From CAUZWH01 sp965224275 (GTDB lineage Bacteria; Pseudomonadota; Alphaproteobacteria; SHVV01): a stretch of 64,000 bases of DNA. The stretch covers positions 248,001-312,000 of the forward strand of contig CBDCYR010000012.1 of assembly GCA_965224275.1 (NCBI GenBank), in the 5' to 3' direction. The notes below the pieces were generated by a model. That model was not told where the DNA came from and did not search any database. It saw only the letters and a program-made list of their open reading frames with translations. Of the stretch, positions 34,770 to 44,438 are shown piece by piece (the first letter of the stretch is position 1; each line of letters opens with the position of its first letter). The translations under genes and the position numbers were made by a program.

Positions 34770-35202
34770 ATGTCCGGTATCTTTTCTCGGCGGGCGCTGA
34801 AGGTCATAGACGGTATCTACGACTATCTTGAAGGCAGCGATGACTACGTCGAGAACTATGACCAGATTGCAGCCGACGATATGCAAAAGCATCTCATGCC
34901 TGACGAAGTGAAGGAAGTGCTTTTGAACTGCTGCGAGCTACTTGCTCCGACCTCCGACCTAGTCGTCGACGTAGGCGCTGCATACGGGTTCATCCTCTCG
35001 AGACTAACGTCGAAACGAAAAGTAGCAGTGGACATTGCGCTTGAGTACCTGAAGCACATCGACGGTTCAACTACCCGAGTGCGAGCCAATGCGGAGCAGC
35101 TTCCATTCGTCAGCGATATTGCGGATACGGTTGTTTGCACCGATGTATTCGAGCACGTAAGAAACGAAAGTTCTCTTTCGAGGGAACTCTCGAGGATACT
35201 TA
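34770..35202 (+). pseudogene. SAM-dependent methyltransferase, N-terminal part, split by IS5
   Basis: Starts at ATG 34770 with AGGAGG upstream. LVVDVGAAYGFILSRL is motif I of class I methyltransferases, VAVDIALEYLKHI follows as motif II, and ADTVVCTDVFEHVRNE is the usual post-I block. The frame enters the TTA target site at 35200. Joined to 36138-36385, one copy of the target removed, it makes a 226-residue uninterrupted protein across SRILRPGGQLLL. Confidence 0.9.
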
Positions 35203-36134
35203 GAGGCCAACCCGAAACTAGTTGAGTGATTTCAGTCGGTTGTGGCTTACTCGGTTGTGTCAAAGCAAACGAGGAGGCACAACATGTGGACCGAAATCAC
35301 TCGCCCGAATTATGAGCGCCGTGGCGGGCGCTACGCAAGCGACCTGACGGATCGAGAGTGGGCGTTGATCGCGCCGCTCATGCCGCCGCGCAAGAAGATC
35401 GGCCGGCCGAGGACGACGGACCTGCGCCATGTCATGGATGCGGTCATGTACATGGCCTCGACGGGCTGCCAGTGGGCGATGTTGCCGAACGACTTCCCTC
35501 CGCCTTCCACGGTCCAGCGCTATTTCTACGACTGGCGCTCCAACGGCCTGCTGGAGAGCATCAACCATCACCTGGTCATGGCGGCCCGGGAGCTGGAAGG
35601 ACGCGAGGCCGGCCCGAGCGCCGGGGTGATCGACAGCCAGAGCGTGAAAACCACGGAAAGCGGTGGTGTTCGGGGCTATGACGCGGGCAAGAAGATCAAG
35701 GGCCGCAAGCGTCACATCGTCACCGATACACTCGGCCTGCTGGTCGGCCTGATCGTGCACGCAGCCGATATCCAGGACCGCGACGGCGCGCCCGAGGTCC
35801 TCAAATCGATCCGTCATCGCTTCCCCCGGCTGCGTCACCTCTTCGCCGACGCCGCCTACGCGGGACCGAAACTCGAGGGCGCCCTTGAGGACATCGGCCG
35901 CTGGAAGCTCGAGATCATCAAGCGCTCAGACACCGCCCAGGGCTTCGAGCTCCTGCCCAGACGATGGGTCGTCGAGAGGACCTTCGCCTGGCTCAACCGA
36001 TGCCGTCGACTGGCCAAGGATTGGGAGAAATCAATCGCCTCCGCACAGGCATGGATTCTTGTCGCCAACATCCGACTCCTCACAAGGCGGCTCGCAAGGT
36101 ACTGTTATCAAACATAGAGTTTCGAGTCGGACTC
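35203..36134 (+). mobile_element. IS5-family insertion element, copy B
   Basis: 932 bp, same inverted ends as copy A, TTA target duplication (35200-35202 and 36135-36137). Full-length transposase. Differs from copy C by one visible base (GAC against GTC, Asp or Val). Confidence 0.95.
35284..36117 (+). CDS. IS5-family transposase, copy B
   Basis: 277 residues. DUF4096-type N-terminus (LTDREWALIAPLMPPRKKIGRP), then the DDE core with D in VIDSQSVKTTE, D in LFADAAYAGPK and E in RRWVVERTFAWLNRCRRL. ATG 35284 follows GAGGAGG; the open frame extends to a GTG at 35242 but that stretch overlaps the ribosome binding site. It probably can mobilise all three copies. Confidence 0.94.
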   Translation: MWTEITRPNYERRGGRYASDLTDREWALIAPLMPPRKKIGRPRTTDLRHVMDAVMYMASTGCQWAMLPNDFPPPSTVQRYFYDWRSNGLLESINHHLVMAARELEGREAGPSAGVIDSQSVKTTESGGVRGYDAGKKIKGRKRHIVTDTLGLLVGLIVHAADIQDRDGAPEVLKSIRHRFPRLRHLFADAAYAGPKLEGALEDIGRWKLEIIKRSDTAQGFELLPRRWVVERTFAWLNRCRRLAKDWEKSIASAQAWILVANIRLLTRRLARYCYQT

Positions 36135-36137
36135 TTA

Positions 36138-36385
36138 GACCGGGCGGTCAGCTTTTGCTGGCCACCCCCTGGGAACAAGACCTCTCTGTTTATGAAACCG
36201 CTGAATACAAGGCTCGTTATGCAAAGTACAAATACGTTCATCTGCGCTCAGTAACGTATGATCTGATTTCCAGATGCTTTCCCGACCTTGAGTTGCGCGC
36301 TACCACGCTCATCACTATCGGTATGAAGCATATGACCTTAAAGCCCTATCCAATCCGATTCCTGCAGTTGGTGAAAGGACGGTAG
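36138..36385 (+). pseudogene. SAM-dependent methyltransferase, C-terminal part
   Basis: Continues the split gene from 34770. GGQLLLATPWEQDLSVYET is the motif after the SAM fold; the rest (KYVHLRSVTYDLISRCFPDLELRA) is a typical C-terminal strand and helix. It ends at TAG 36385. The gene closes the polysaccharide locus and may have methylated a sugar. Confidence 0.88.
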
Positions 36386-36435
36386 TTAGCGGGCGCGCAC
36401 CTAACAAGAACGCGATCTGATCGCTCGGCAAGCAA

Positions 36436-36898
36436 ATGTACGACTTCATCATCGTCGGCGCGGGCTCGGCTGGTTGTGTGCTCGCCAATCGGCTATCCGA
36501 CGACGCCCGCAACCGCGTTTTGTTGATCGAAGCCGGCGGCAGCGACCGCTCCATTTTCATTCAGATGCCGGCAGCGCTATCGATCCCCATGAACCTGGCT
36601 CGTTTCAGCTGGTTTTTTGAGAGCGAAGCTGAACCGCATCTCGACGGGCGGCGGATGCACTGTCCGCGCGGCAAGGTTATTGGCGGGTCATCGTCGATCA
36701 ACGGCATGGTCTACGTACGCGGCCACGCCTGCGATTTTGATGCATGGCAGGCCGCCGGCGCAGCGGGCTGGGACTATGCGGGATGCGTCCCTTATTTCCA
36801 GCGTGCGGAAGACTGGATCGGCGGCGCCGACGACTACCGCGGCAGCGGCGGTCCGCTAACCGTCAACACCGGCAACGACATGGCGAACCCGCTTTATC
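36436..36898 (+). pseudogene. betA: Choline dehydrogenase, N-terminal part, split by IS21
   Basis: FIIVGAGSAGCVLANRL is the FAD dinucleotide-binding motif, GRRMHCPRGKVIGGSSSING is GMC signature 1. The sequence aligns with BetA along its length. BetA oxidises choline to betaine aldehyde and on to glycine betaine. The frame runs to the CTTTATC target site and then into IS21 (an apparent stop GVEY at 36921 is IS sequence). The three parts join without gaps to a 550-residue protein. Confidence 0.92.
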
Positions 36899-37068
36899 TG
36901 TTGTTCGGCGTGGAATATTGACCCCCTATTGGGGGTTATCGGCGTCCAAAATTGACCCCCCTGGCGGTTTTGTGCTGCGAGCGCTCACCATTGGGGCCTC
37001 GGCCACGATGTGAACACACTCTTGAACACACCTCTGGCGGAGTTGTTTGGACAGACGAGGTGGGGGAG

Positions 37069-38583
37069 ATGCTGGTTGTGGAGACGATTGCGCGGATCCG
37101 TCGGGATCATCTGGTGAGGGGCGTTCCGATCAAGAAGATCGCCCGGGATTTGAGGGTTTCGAAGAACACGGTGCGCAAGGTGGTGCGGGGCGATGAGACC
37201 TCGTACAGCTACGAGCGCAAGATCCAGCCGATGCCGAAGCTTGGACCGTGGGTGGATGAGCTCGAGCGCCGGCTTGAGGCCAACGAGAAGAAGCCGCGCC
37301 GGGATCGCTTGTCTCTGCTGCGGATTCATGAAGACCTTGCGGCTCTGGGTTATGGCGGCGGCTACGACGCGGTGCGCCGCTACGCCAGGACCTGGCGTCG
37401 GCGGTGGCGGCTGTTGTCGCCGTCGCAGGGTTTTGTGCCGCTGAGCTTCGATCCCGGCGAGGCCTACCAGTTCGACTGGAGCCACGAGTACGCGCGCCTG
37501 TCGGGTGTGACGACCAAGGTGAAGGCAGCGCACATGCGGCTCTGCTACAGCCGCATGCAGCTGGTTCAGATCTTCCCGCGCGAGAGCCAGGAGATGGTGT
37601 TCGAGGCGCACGAACGAGCCTTCCACTTCTTCGGCGGGGTCTGCCGGCGGGGCATCTACGACAACATGAAGACGGCGGTGAGCATGGTCTTCGTCGGCAA
37701 GGAGCGCGCCTACAACCGGCGCTTTCTGGAGCTGTGCTCCCACCATCTGGTGGAGCCGGTGGCGTGCACTCCGGGTGCGGGCTGGGAGAAGGGGCAGGTC
37801 GAGAGGCAGGTGGGTGACGTCCGCGGCCGCCTGTTCGTGCCCATCCCGCGGGGCCGCTCCTACGCCGAGATCAACGCGTGGCTGATGGATCGGTGCATCG
37901 AGGACGCCAAGAAGCGGCCGCATCCGACGATCGAGGGCAAGACGGTGTGGCAGGTGTTCGAGGAGGAGCGGCCCTTCCTGATGGCCTATCGCGGCCCCTT
38001 CGACGGCTTCCACGCCACCGAGGTATCGGTCTCCAAGACTTGTCTGGTGCGCTTCGACAACAATCACTACAGCGTGGCGGCCCGCGCCGTCGGGCGGACG
38101 GTCGACGTGCGGGCCTATGCCGATCGGATTGTCATCCGCCAGGATGGCGAGACTGTTGCCGAACACCCGCGGAGCTTTGGACGCGGTGAGATCGCCTGCA
38201 ATCCATGGCACTACGTGCCGATCCTGACACGGAAGCCCGGTGCGCTGAGAAATGGCGCGCCTTTCAAGGGTTGGCAACTGCCCGGCGCGCTGGGCCGCAT
38301 GCGGGCGCGGCTCACCGGCCGCGACGACGGCGATCGTCAGATCGTCAAAATCCTCGCGGCGGTGCTGGAGGACGGGCTGGAGGCGGTCGAGGCGGCCTGC
38401 GCCGAAGCGCTCGCCTGCGGCGCCTGCAGCGCTGATGTTGTGCTCAACATCCTCGCCCGGCACCGCCAGCCGCCGCCGCCGCCGGCCATCCCAACGCCCG
38501 AGGGCCTGCAGCTTCGCCACCAGCCGGTGGCCGACTGCCGCCGCTACGACCGCCTGAGGGAGGCCGGTCATGGAGCGTCATGA
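37069..38583 (+). CDS. istA: IS21-family transposase IstA
   Basis: 504 residues. N-terminal helix-turn-helix (IKKIARDLRVSKNTVRKVVR), integrase core with QFDWSHEYARL, YDNMKTAV and PGAGWEKGQVERQVGD, and a C-terminal strand domain (CLVRFDNNHYSVAAR). GGTGGGGGAG precedes ATG 37069. The open frame extends upstream to 36952 but lacks homology there. It overlaps istB by 14 bases. Confidence 0.93.
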   Translation: MLVVETIARIRRDHLVRGVPIKKIARDLRVSKNTVRKVVRGDETSYSYERKIQPMPKLGPWVDELERRLEANEKKPRRDRLSLLRIHEDLAALGYGGGYDAVRRYARTWRRRWRLLSPSQGFVPLSFDPGEAYQFDWSHEYARLSGVTTKVKAAHMRLCYSRMQLVQIFPRESQEMVFEAHERAFHFFGGVCRRGIYDNMKTAVSMVFVGKERAYNRRFLELCSHHLVEPVACTPGAGWEKGQVERQVGDVRGRLFVPIPRGRSYAEINAWLMDRCIEDAKKRPHPTIEGKTVWQVFEEERPFLMAYRGPFDGFHATEVSVSKTCLVRFDNNHYSVAARAVGRTVDVRAYADRIVIRQDGETVAEHPRSFGRGEIACNPWHYVPILTRKPGALRNGAPFKGWQLPGALGRMRARLTGRDDGDRQIVKILAAVLEDGLEAVEAACAEALACGACSADVVLNILARHRQPPPPPAIPTPEGLQLRHQPVADCRRYDRLREAGHGAS

Positions 38584-39298
38584 TGTGCTGGCGATGATGA
38601 CGGCGCTGAAGCTTGCAGGCATGCGCGCCGCCTACGACGACATCCTCGCCGACGGTCTCAAGCGCCGTCATCCGGTGCAGCAGATCATCGGTACGCTGCT
38701 GCAGACCGAGGTCGCCGACAAGCAGGCGCGCTCCATCAAGTACCAGATGACGTCCGCCAGGCTGCCGACGGCCAAGGAGCTGGCCGACTTCGACTTCGCC
38801 GCTTCCCCGGTCAATGAGCCCCTGATCCAGGAACTCGCCGGCGGCGACTTCCTGGAGAGCAAGCGCAACATCGTGCTGGTCGGCGGCACCGGCACCGGAA
38901 AGACCCATCTCGCCGTCGCCATCGCCCGCGCCTGTATCAGAAAGGGCGCCCGTGGCCGCTGCTACAACGTCGTCGACCTGGTCAACCACCTCGAGGCCGA
39001 ACTCCGCTCCGGACGCCAAGGCCGTACCGCGGACCAACTCGTCCGACGCGACTTCGTCATCCTCGACGAACTCGGCTACCTGCCCTTCGCCCAGGCCGGC
39101 GGCCAGCTGCTCTTCCACCTGATGAGCCGGCTCTACGAGCGCACCTCGATCATCGTCACCACCAACCTCGCTTTCGGCGAATGGCCGTCCGTCTTCGACG
39201 ACCCCAAGATGACCACAGCCCTGCTCGACCGCCTGACCCACCATTGCGAGATCATCGAGACCGGCAACGAGAGCTGGCGCTTCAAGAACCGCTGCTGA
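38570..39298 (+). CDS. istB: IS21-family helper ATPase IstB
   Basis: 242 residues, AAA+ ATPase. Walker A GGTGTGKT at 105-112 and Walker B VILDELGYLPF near 163. The N-terminal domain (LKLAGMRAAYDDILADGLKR) is typical. IstB assembles as a ring on target DNA and stimulates IstA strand transfer. Confidence 0.95.
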   Translation: MERHDVLAMMTALKLAGMRAAYDDILADGLKRRHPVQQIIGTLLQTEVADKQARSIKYQMTSARLPTAKELADFDFAASPVNEPLIQELAGGDFLESKRNIVLVGGTGTGKTHLAVAIARACIRKGARGRCYNVVDLVNHLEAELRSGRQGRTADQLVRRDFVILDELGYLPFAQAGGQLLFHLMSRLYERTSIIVTTNLAFGEWPSVFDDPKMTTALLDRLTHHCEIIETGNESWRFKNRC

Positions 39299-39499
39299 CC
39301 CGGCACAGGCCGTGCCTGCGGCCCGCTTGCCCCGGTGGGTCAACCCGGACCTCCCACGCGGCTTCGCTCCGCGCACCGCAAGGCGCTACACGAAGCCGCA
39401 CGGGTCCCCCCTATTGACTACCGGGACAACCTCCGCCGTGCCACTCAGGGGGTCAATATTGCACGCCGATAGGGGGTCAATTTTGGACGCCGATTGACA

Positions 39500-40188
39500 C
39501 TTTATCGCGCGTTCGTCGAGGCGGGCGTACAGGCAGGGTATCCGCGGACGGCGGACTATAACGGCTACCAGCAAGAGGGCTTCGGGGCGATGCAGATGAC
39601 GGTCAAGGACGGCGTGCGCGCGTCGACCGCCAATACCTATCTGCGACCGGCCGAACGCCGCCCGAACATGTCGCTAATGTCCTCGACGAACGCGATGGGA
39701 ATCTGTTTCGAAAACAAACGCGCAGTCGGTGTCGAGATCGAGCGTGGCGGGCAGCGCCAAGTGCTGCCGGCCTCCCGAGAAGTCATCCTGAGCGCCGGAT
39801 CGATTGGCTCGCCGGTGTTGTTGCAGCGATCGGGGATCGGACCCGCTCAGGTGTTGCGCGACGCGGGACTCGAGGTGGTTCACGACTCGCCCGGCGTGGG
39901 CGCGAACCTTCAGGATCACCTCGAGGTCTATTTGCAGTTTCGTTGCACCGAACCGATCACGCTGAACGGCAAGCTGGATTGGTATCAAAAGGCCAAGATC
40001 GCGGCGCAATGGAAGTTGTTCAAGACTGGGCTGGGCGCAACCAATCATTTCGAATCGTGCGGGTTTATCCGCTCCGCCGCCGGCGTGAAATGGCCCGACG
40101 TGCAGTTTCATTTCCTGCCCGGCGCAATGCGCTACGACGGAGCGGCCGCCTTCGCCGGTCACGGTTTTCAGGTCCACGTCGGCCCTAA
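39500..40188 (+). pseudogene. betA: Choline dehydrogenase, middle part
   Basis: Resumes as RAFVEAGVQAGYPRTADYNG, YQQEGFGAMQ, then GMC signature 2 (AGSIGSPVLLQRSGIGPA) and LQDHLEVYLQF. NHFESCGFIRS is also conserved with BetA. It ends at the TAA target site of IS5 copy C. Confidence 0.92.
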
Positions 40189-41120
40189 GAGGCCAACCCG
40201 AAACTAGTTGAGTGATTTCAGTCGGTTGTGGCTTACTCGGTTGTGTCAAAGCAAACGAGGAGGCACAACATGTGGACCGAAATCACTCGCCCGAATTATG
40301 AGCGCCGTGGCGGGCGCTACGCAAGCGACCTGACGGATCGAGAGTGGGCGTTGATCGCGCCGCTCATGCCGCCGCGCAAGAAGATCGGCCGGCCGAGGAC
40401 GACGGACCTGCGCCATGTCATGGATGCGGTCATGTACATGGCCTCGACGGGCTGCCAGTGGGCGATGTTGCCGAACGACTTCCCTCCGCCTTCCACGGTC
40501 CAGCGCTATTTCTACGACTGGCGCTCCAACGGCCTGCTGGAGAGCATCAACCATCACCTGGTCATGGCGGCCCGGGAGCTGGAAGGACGCGAGGCCGGCC
40601 CGAGCGCCGGGGTGATCGACAGCCAGAGCGTGAAAACCACGGAAAGCGGTGGTGTTCGGGGCTATGACGCGGGCAAGAAGATCAAGGGCCGCAAGCGTCA
40701 CATCGTCACCGATACACTCGGCCTGCTGGTCGGCCTGATCGTGCACGCAGCCGATATCCAGGACCGCGACGGCGCGCCCGAGGTCCTCAAATCGATCCGT
40801 CATCGCTTCCCCCGGCTGCGTCACCTCTTCGCCGACGCCGCCTACGCGGGACCGAAACTCGAGGGCGCCCTTGAGGTCATCGGCCGCTGGAAGCTCGAGA
40901 TCATCAAGCGCTCAGACACCGCCCAGGGCTTCGAGCTCCTGCCCAGACGATGGGTCGTCGAGAGGACCTTCGCCTGGCTCAACCGATGCCGTCGACTGGC
41001 CAAGGATTGGGAGAAATCAATCGCCTCCGCACAGGCATGGATTCTTGTCGCCAACATCCGACTCCTCACAAGGCGGCTCGCAAGGTACTGTTATCAAACA
41101 TAGAGTTTCGAGTCGGACTC
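40189..41120 (+). mobile_element. IS5-family insertion element, copy C
   Basis: 932 bp, identical ends to copy B, TAA target duplication (40186-40188 and 41121-41123). It is the second insertion in betA, about 3.3 kb from the start of the first. Confidence 0.95.
40270..41103 (+). CDS. IS5-family transposase, copy C
   Basis: 277 residues, differing from copy B by a single visible substitution (GALEVIGRWK instead of GALEDIGRWK). DDE residues intact. Same ribosome binding site and start. Confidence 0.94.
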   Translation: MWTEITRPNYERRGGRYASDLTDREWALIAPLMPPRKKIGRPRTTDLRHVMDAVMYMASTGCQWAMLPNDFPPPSTVQRYFYDWRSNGLLESINHHLVMAARELEGREAGPSAGVIDSQSVKTTESGGVRGYDAGKKIKGRKRHIVTDTLGLLVGLIVHAADIQDRDGAPEVLKSIRHRFPRLRHLFADAAYAGPKLEGALEVIGRWKLEIIKRSDTAQGFELLPRRWVVERTFAWLNRCRRLAKDWEKSIASAQAWILVANIRLLTRRLARYCYQT

Positions 41121-41123
41121 TAA

Positions 41124-41631
41124 CAAACCGAGCAGCCGCGGGCATGTCCGGATGCGACCCGGCGGCTTAGAACAAAAACCCGAAATTCTGTTCAACTACC
41201 TGGCGCACGAAGACGACCGTGCGGTATTCAGAGCAGCGCTCCGCTTGACACGCGAAATCATCGGCCAACCCGCATTCGACGGCTATCGCGGGCCCGAGAT
41301 TCAACCCGGCACCGCCATCGCCGAGGATGCCGACATCGATGCCTGGATCCGCGCCAGCGCAGAAAGTGCGTATCATCCGTCGTGCACGTGCAAGATCGGT
41401 GGCGACGATGACGGTATGGCGGTTCTCGACAGCGATTGCCGGGTTCGCGGGGTCGATGGCCTGCGAGTTGTCGATTCTTCGATCTTTCCGATTATCACCA
41501 ACGGCAACTTGAATGCACCGACGATCATGGCAGCCGAGCGGGCCGCCGACATCATCCGCGGGCGCGACATGCTGCCGCGGGCGCAAGTGGATCGGTGGCT
41601 TCATCCGGCGTGGCGATCGGTGCAGCGCTAG
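41124..41631 (+). pseudogene. betA: Choline dehydrogenase, C-terminal part
   Basis: Continues across the IS as VHVGPNKPSSRGHVRM, the BetA substrate-domain strand. It carries the active-site pair of GMC enzymes, His in AYHPSCTCKIG and Asn in ITNGNLNAPTIM. It ends at TAG 41631. Confidence 0.92.
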
Positions 41632-41910
41632 GCCGGCTCAAGAGTGGCCGGCGCGTAATCGCTTAGGGAATTACCTTGCCACCGTCGCTTCACGACCTTT
41701 AGCATGGGTGAAAGAAAAAGCGGCCGGTAGCTTCTACGCTGGAAGGCCCGCAGCGACTGGGAGGCGCAAGAACATGGGCTTTGGGTGCCCGAACGCCCTC
41801 GTTTCGTAAGTTCTTGCGCGCGTGTTACCCGCGCCCGTGTCTCGATCGTTGCTGACGTCCTGTGTCGATGTAGTTGGTCATCTGAGCAAACTGGATAGCG
41901 GGGGAACGTC
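41632..41910. promoter_or_regulatory. Upstream region of proVWX with an inverted repeat
   Basis: No gene is supported. Arms GCGCAAGAAC (41764-41773) and GTTCTTGCGC (41810-41819) are perfect 10-base complements separated by 36 bases. They may fold in the transcript leader or bind a regulator of the transporter operon. Confidence 0.4.
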
Positions 41911-42954
41911 ATGTCGGACGCGACGGTCGAATGCAAGGGCGTCTGGAAGGTTTTTGGCGACCGCGCCGAGGAGGCGATGGCAGCTATCAAGAACGATGGC
42001 CTGGGTAAAAACGAAGTCCTCGACAAATTCGAATGCGTGATCGGCGTTGCCGACGCGACGTTCTCCGTCGCGGAAGGTGAGATCTTCTGCATTATGGGGC
42101 TATCCGGAAGCGGCAAATCGACACTGGTTCGCCATATCAATCGCCTGATCGAACCCACGGCCGGCGAGATTCTCGTTAACGGCGAGGACATCAACCGAAA
42201 AAACGCTCAAGAACTTCGCCAGATTCGCGCGGAAAAAATTGGCATGGTGTTTCAAAACATGGCGCTGTTCCCGCACCGCTCGGTGCGCGACAACGTTGCC
42301 TTTGGTCTTGAAGTTCGCAACGTTGCCAAAGATCTGCGCCGTAAGGTGGCTGAAGAAAAACTTGCGATCGTCAACCTCGACGGCTGGGAGGATAGATTCC
42401 CAAGCGAGCTTTCGGGCGGTATGCAACAGCGGGTCGGGCTGGCGCGCGCGCTGGCCGCCGATCCCGATATCCTGTTGATGGATGAGCCGTTCAGTGCCCT
42501 CGATCCCCTGATCCGCCGCCAACTTCAGGACCAATTCATCGAACTCTCCAAGGTCATGAACAAGACGACGTTGTTCATCACCCATGATCTGGATGAGGCA
42601 ATCCGGCTTGGTCATCGAATCGCAATCATGAAGGACGGCGTGCTCGTACAGATCGGCACGCCTGAGCACATCATTACAGAACCCGCCGACGACTATGTCG
42701 CGGATTTCGTGCAGGGGATTTCGCGGCTCAAGTTGGTGTTTGCACACACCGTAATGCAGCCGATCGCCGAATATCGTGCCGGCAACGCCGTCGATCTCGA
42801 CGGTGCGCCGAGGACCCACGGTGACGCCGACCTCGATGCACTGATCGATCTCGCAGTCGATACCGAAAAGCCGATCATCGTTGAGGAAGACGGTATCGAA
42901 GTGGGCGTCGTGACGCGGCGCGCGCTTCTTCGCGCTATTCAGGGAGGCGAATGA
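41911..42954 (+). CDS. proV: Glycine betaine/quaternary amine ABC transporter, ATP-binding subunit
   Basis: 347 residues. Walker A GLSGSGKST at 63-71, Q-loop FQNMALFPH, signature LSGGMQQR, Walker B ILLMDEPFSALD and an H-loop (FITHDLDEAI). N-terminal extension and the terminal CBS-like region (VEEDGIEVGVVTRRALLRAI) are typical of ProV/OpuAA. GGGGGAA stands before the ATG. First gene of proVWX. Confidence 0.93.
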   Translation: MSDATVECKGVWKVFGDRAEEAMAAIKNDGLGKNEVLDKFECVIGVADATFSVAEGEIFCIMGLSGSGKSTLVRHINRLIEPTAGEILVNGEDINRKNAQELRQIRAEKIGMVFQNMALFPHRSVRDNVAFGLEVRNVAKDLRRKVAEEKLAIVNLDGWEDRFPSELSGGMQQRVGLARALAADPDILLMDEPFSALDPLIRRQLQDQFIELSKVMNKTTLFITHDLDEAIRLGHRIAIMKDGVLVQIGTPEHIITEPADDYVADFVQGISRLKLVFAHTVMQPIAEYRAGNAVDLDGAPRTHGDADLDALIDLAVDTEKPIIVEEDGIEVGVVTRRALLRAIQGGE

Positions 42955-42955
42955 C

Positions 42956-44368
42956 ATGGCAACCGAAGCTCACGCCGAGCAGCCGCTGGCGGCTGCGACG
43001 GCAACGGAAATCGGTAATCAGGTTGCTACATTCGTCGGCTCGAACGGCGCCTACTACGCCACTCAATTCCAGCGGCTTGCGGAGGGGAGCTACACATTCA
43101 ATTGGGCGGCGGCGCTTCTCGGCCCACTGTGGGCAGCGGCGCGCGGTCTGTGGAGCTTGTTCTGGGTCGCCATGGCGGCTGACATTATCGCCCTGATTGT
43201 GATCGCACGAGGCTTGTGGGGCCCCCGCGAGGACGAAGTCCCGCTCGGTGTCGACGGTGGGACCGTGGTCGCGGGGATTATTCTGTTGCTTATCGTCGCG
43301 GCGGCAGCCGGTTTTGCCGCCAACTGGCTCTACCAAAGACAATTCATGCAATGGCGAATCGATCCCGATCTCCGCCATGGCATCAATCAGACCGAGACGT
43401 TGATTGGTGCGGCGCTGATGGTGTTTATCTACCCGCTAACGATTTATCGGTTCAGCGCCGCCGAGTTGGAGTCGTTCTTCAATATCGGCAAGATCGCCGT
43501 GGGTGTCGAAAAATTCCCGACGACACGCAAGATCGAACTGGGCACCTCAAAGGTGATCGACAATGCCGTCGACTGGCTGACAATAAACTTCGAGGGACTC
43601 TTCGACGGCATCACCGTCGTCGTCCGCAGCATTCTGAATCTCCTCGAGGTTATCTTTGTCGGCGTGCCGTGGCCCGTCATGGCATTGGTTTTGTTGCTCA
43701 TCGCCTGGCGGGTCGCGGGTCCGCGAGTCCTAATCTTTACCGCTGTCGCGCTTGCCTACCTGGGCTTTTATGGGTTCTGGGCCAAAGCGATGAGCACCAT
43801 CTCGCTGGTTGGCGCATCGGTGGTGATTTGCTTTGCTATTGGATTGCCGCTGGGTATCTGGTGCGCGAAAAGCCCGCGCGCGTATGCGGTCGTCAAACCT
43901 ATCCTCGACTTTATGCAGACGATGCCGAGCTTCGTGTATTTGATTCCGGCAATCGCGTTCTTCTCAATCGGGAAGCCGCCGGGCGTGATGGCAACCGTCA
44001 TCTTCGCGATGCCGCCGATGATCCGCCTCGCCGCCCTCGGCATCCAGGGCGTGCCTGGTCACGTCACGGAGGCCGCTATCGCGTTCGGCGCCAGCCCACG
44101 CCAGTTGTTGTTCAAAGTCGAGCTACCGTTGGCTGTTCCGTCGATCATGACCGGCATCAACCAGACCATCATGATGAGCTTGTCGATGGTCGTGGTCGCT
44201 GCGCTGATCGGCGCCGGCGGACTGGGTTATGACGTTTTGTTCGCTCTGCAGCACGTCGCAGCCGGGAAGGGAATCCTGGCCGGTATCGCGATCGTTTTTT
44301 GCGCGATGATTCTGGATCGCATCATCCAAGGATCACGCGAAAAAGAAGGCCGGCGTATGGTAGGTTAA
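42956..44368 (+). CDS. proW: Betaine ABC transporter permease with N-terminal DUF2628-like domain
   Basis: 470 residues. The C-terminal half is a ProW permease (VGASVVICFAIGLPLGIW, TMPSFVYLIPAIAFF, EAAIAFGASPRQLL, GAGGLGYDVLFALQ). The first about 150 residues are different: YYATQFQRLAEGSYTFNWAA followed by LLGPLWAAARGLWSLFW resembles DUF2628, a membrane domain usually found alone. This fusion is unusual. Overlaps proV by a base or two (TGACATG), with GGGAGG inside proV. Confidence 0.88.
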   Translation: MATEAHAEQPLAAATATEIGNQVATFVGSNGAYYATQFQRLAEGSYTFNWAAALLGPLWAAARGLWSLFWVAMAADIIALIVIARGLWGPREDEVPLGVDGGTVVAGIILLLIVAAAAGFAANWLYQRQFMQWRIDPDLRHGINQTETLIGAALMVFIYPLTIYRFSAAELESFFNIGKIAVGVEKFPTTRKIELGTSKVIDNAVDWLTINFEGLFDGITVVVRSILNLLEVIFVGVPWPVMALVLLLIAWRVAGPRVLIFTAVALAYLGFYGFWAKAMSTISLVGASVVICFAIGLPLGIWCAKSPRAYAVVKPILDFMQTMPSFVYLIPAIAFFSIGKPPGVMATVIFAMPPMIRLAALGIQGVPGHVTEAAIAFGASPRQLLFKVELPLAVPSIMTGINQTIMMSLSMVVVAALIGAGGLGYDVLFALQHVAAGKGILAGIAIVFCAMILDRIIQGSREKEGRRMVG

Positions 44369-44438
44369 CTATTCGTCGGCCGGACCGACGCACAACAACA
44401 AATCGCATAAGCGATCCGTTAAATCTGAAGGAGGTACT

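Larger units (their letters stand above)
36899..39499 (+). mobile_element. IS21-family insertion element
   Basis: 2601 bp, ends TG...CA, with a 7-bp duplication CTTTATC (36892-36898 and 39500-39506). The ends carry internal repeats of TCGGCGT followed by AATATTGACCCCC or AAAATTGACCCCC, twice at each end, as IS21 elements typically have multiple transposase-binding sites. It encodes IstA and IstB. Confidence 0.93.

Noticed and set aside
36985..38571. A 528-codon minus-strand open frame
   Set aside because: It is the mirror of istA in high-GC DNA; composition is His/Arg/Pro-rich and no family fits.
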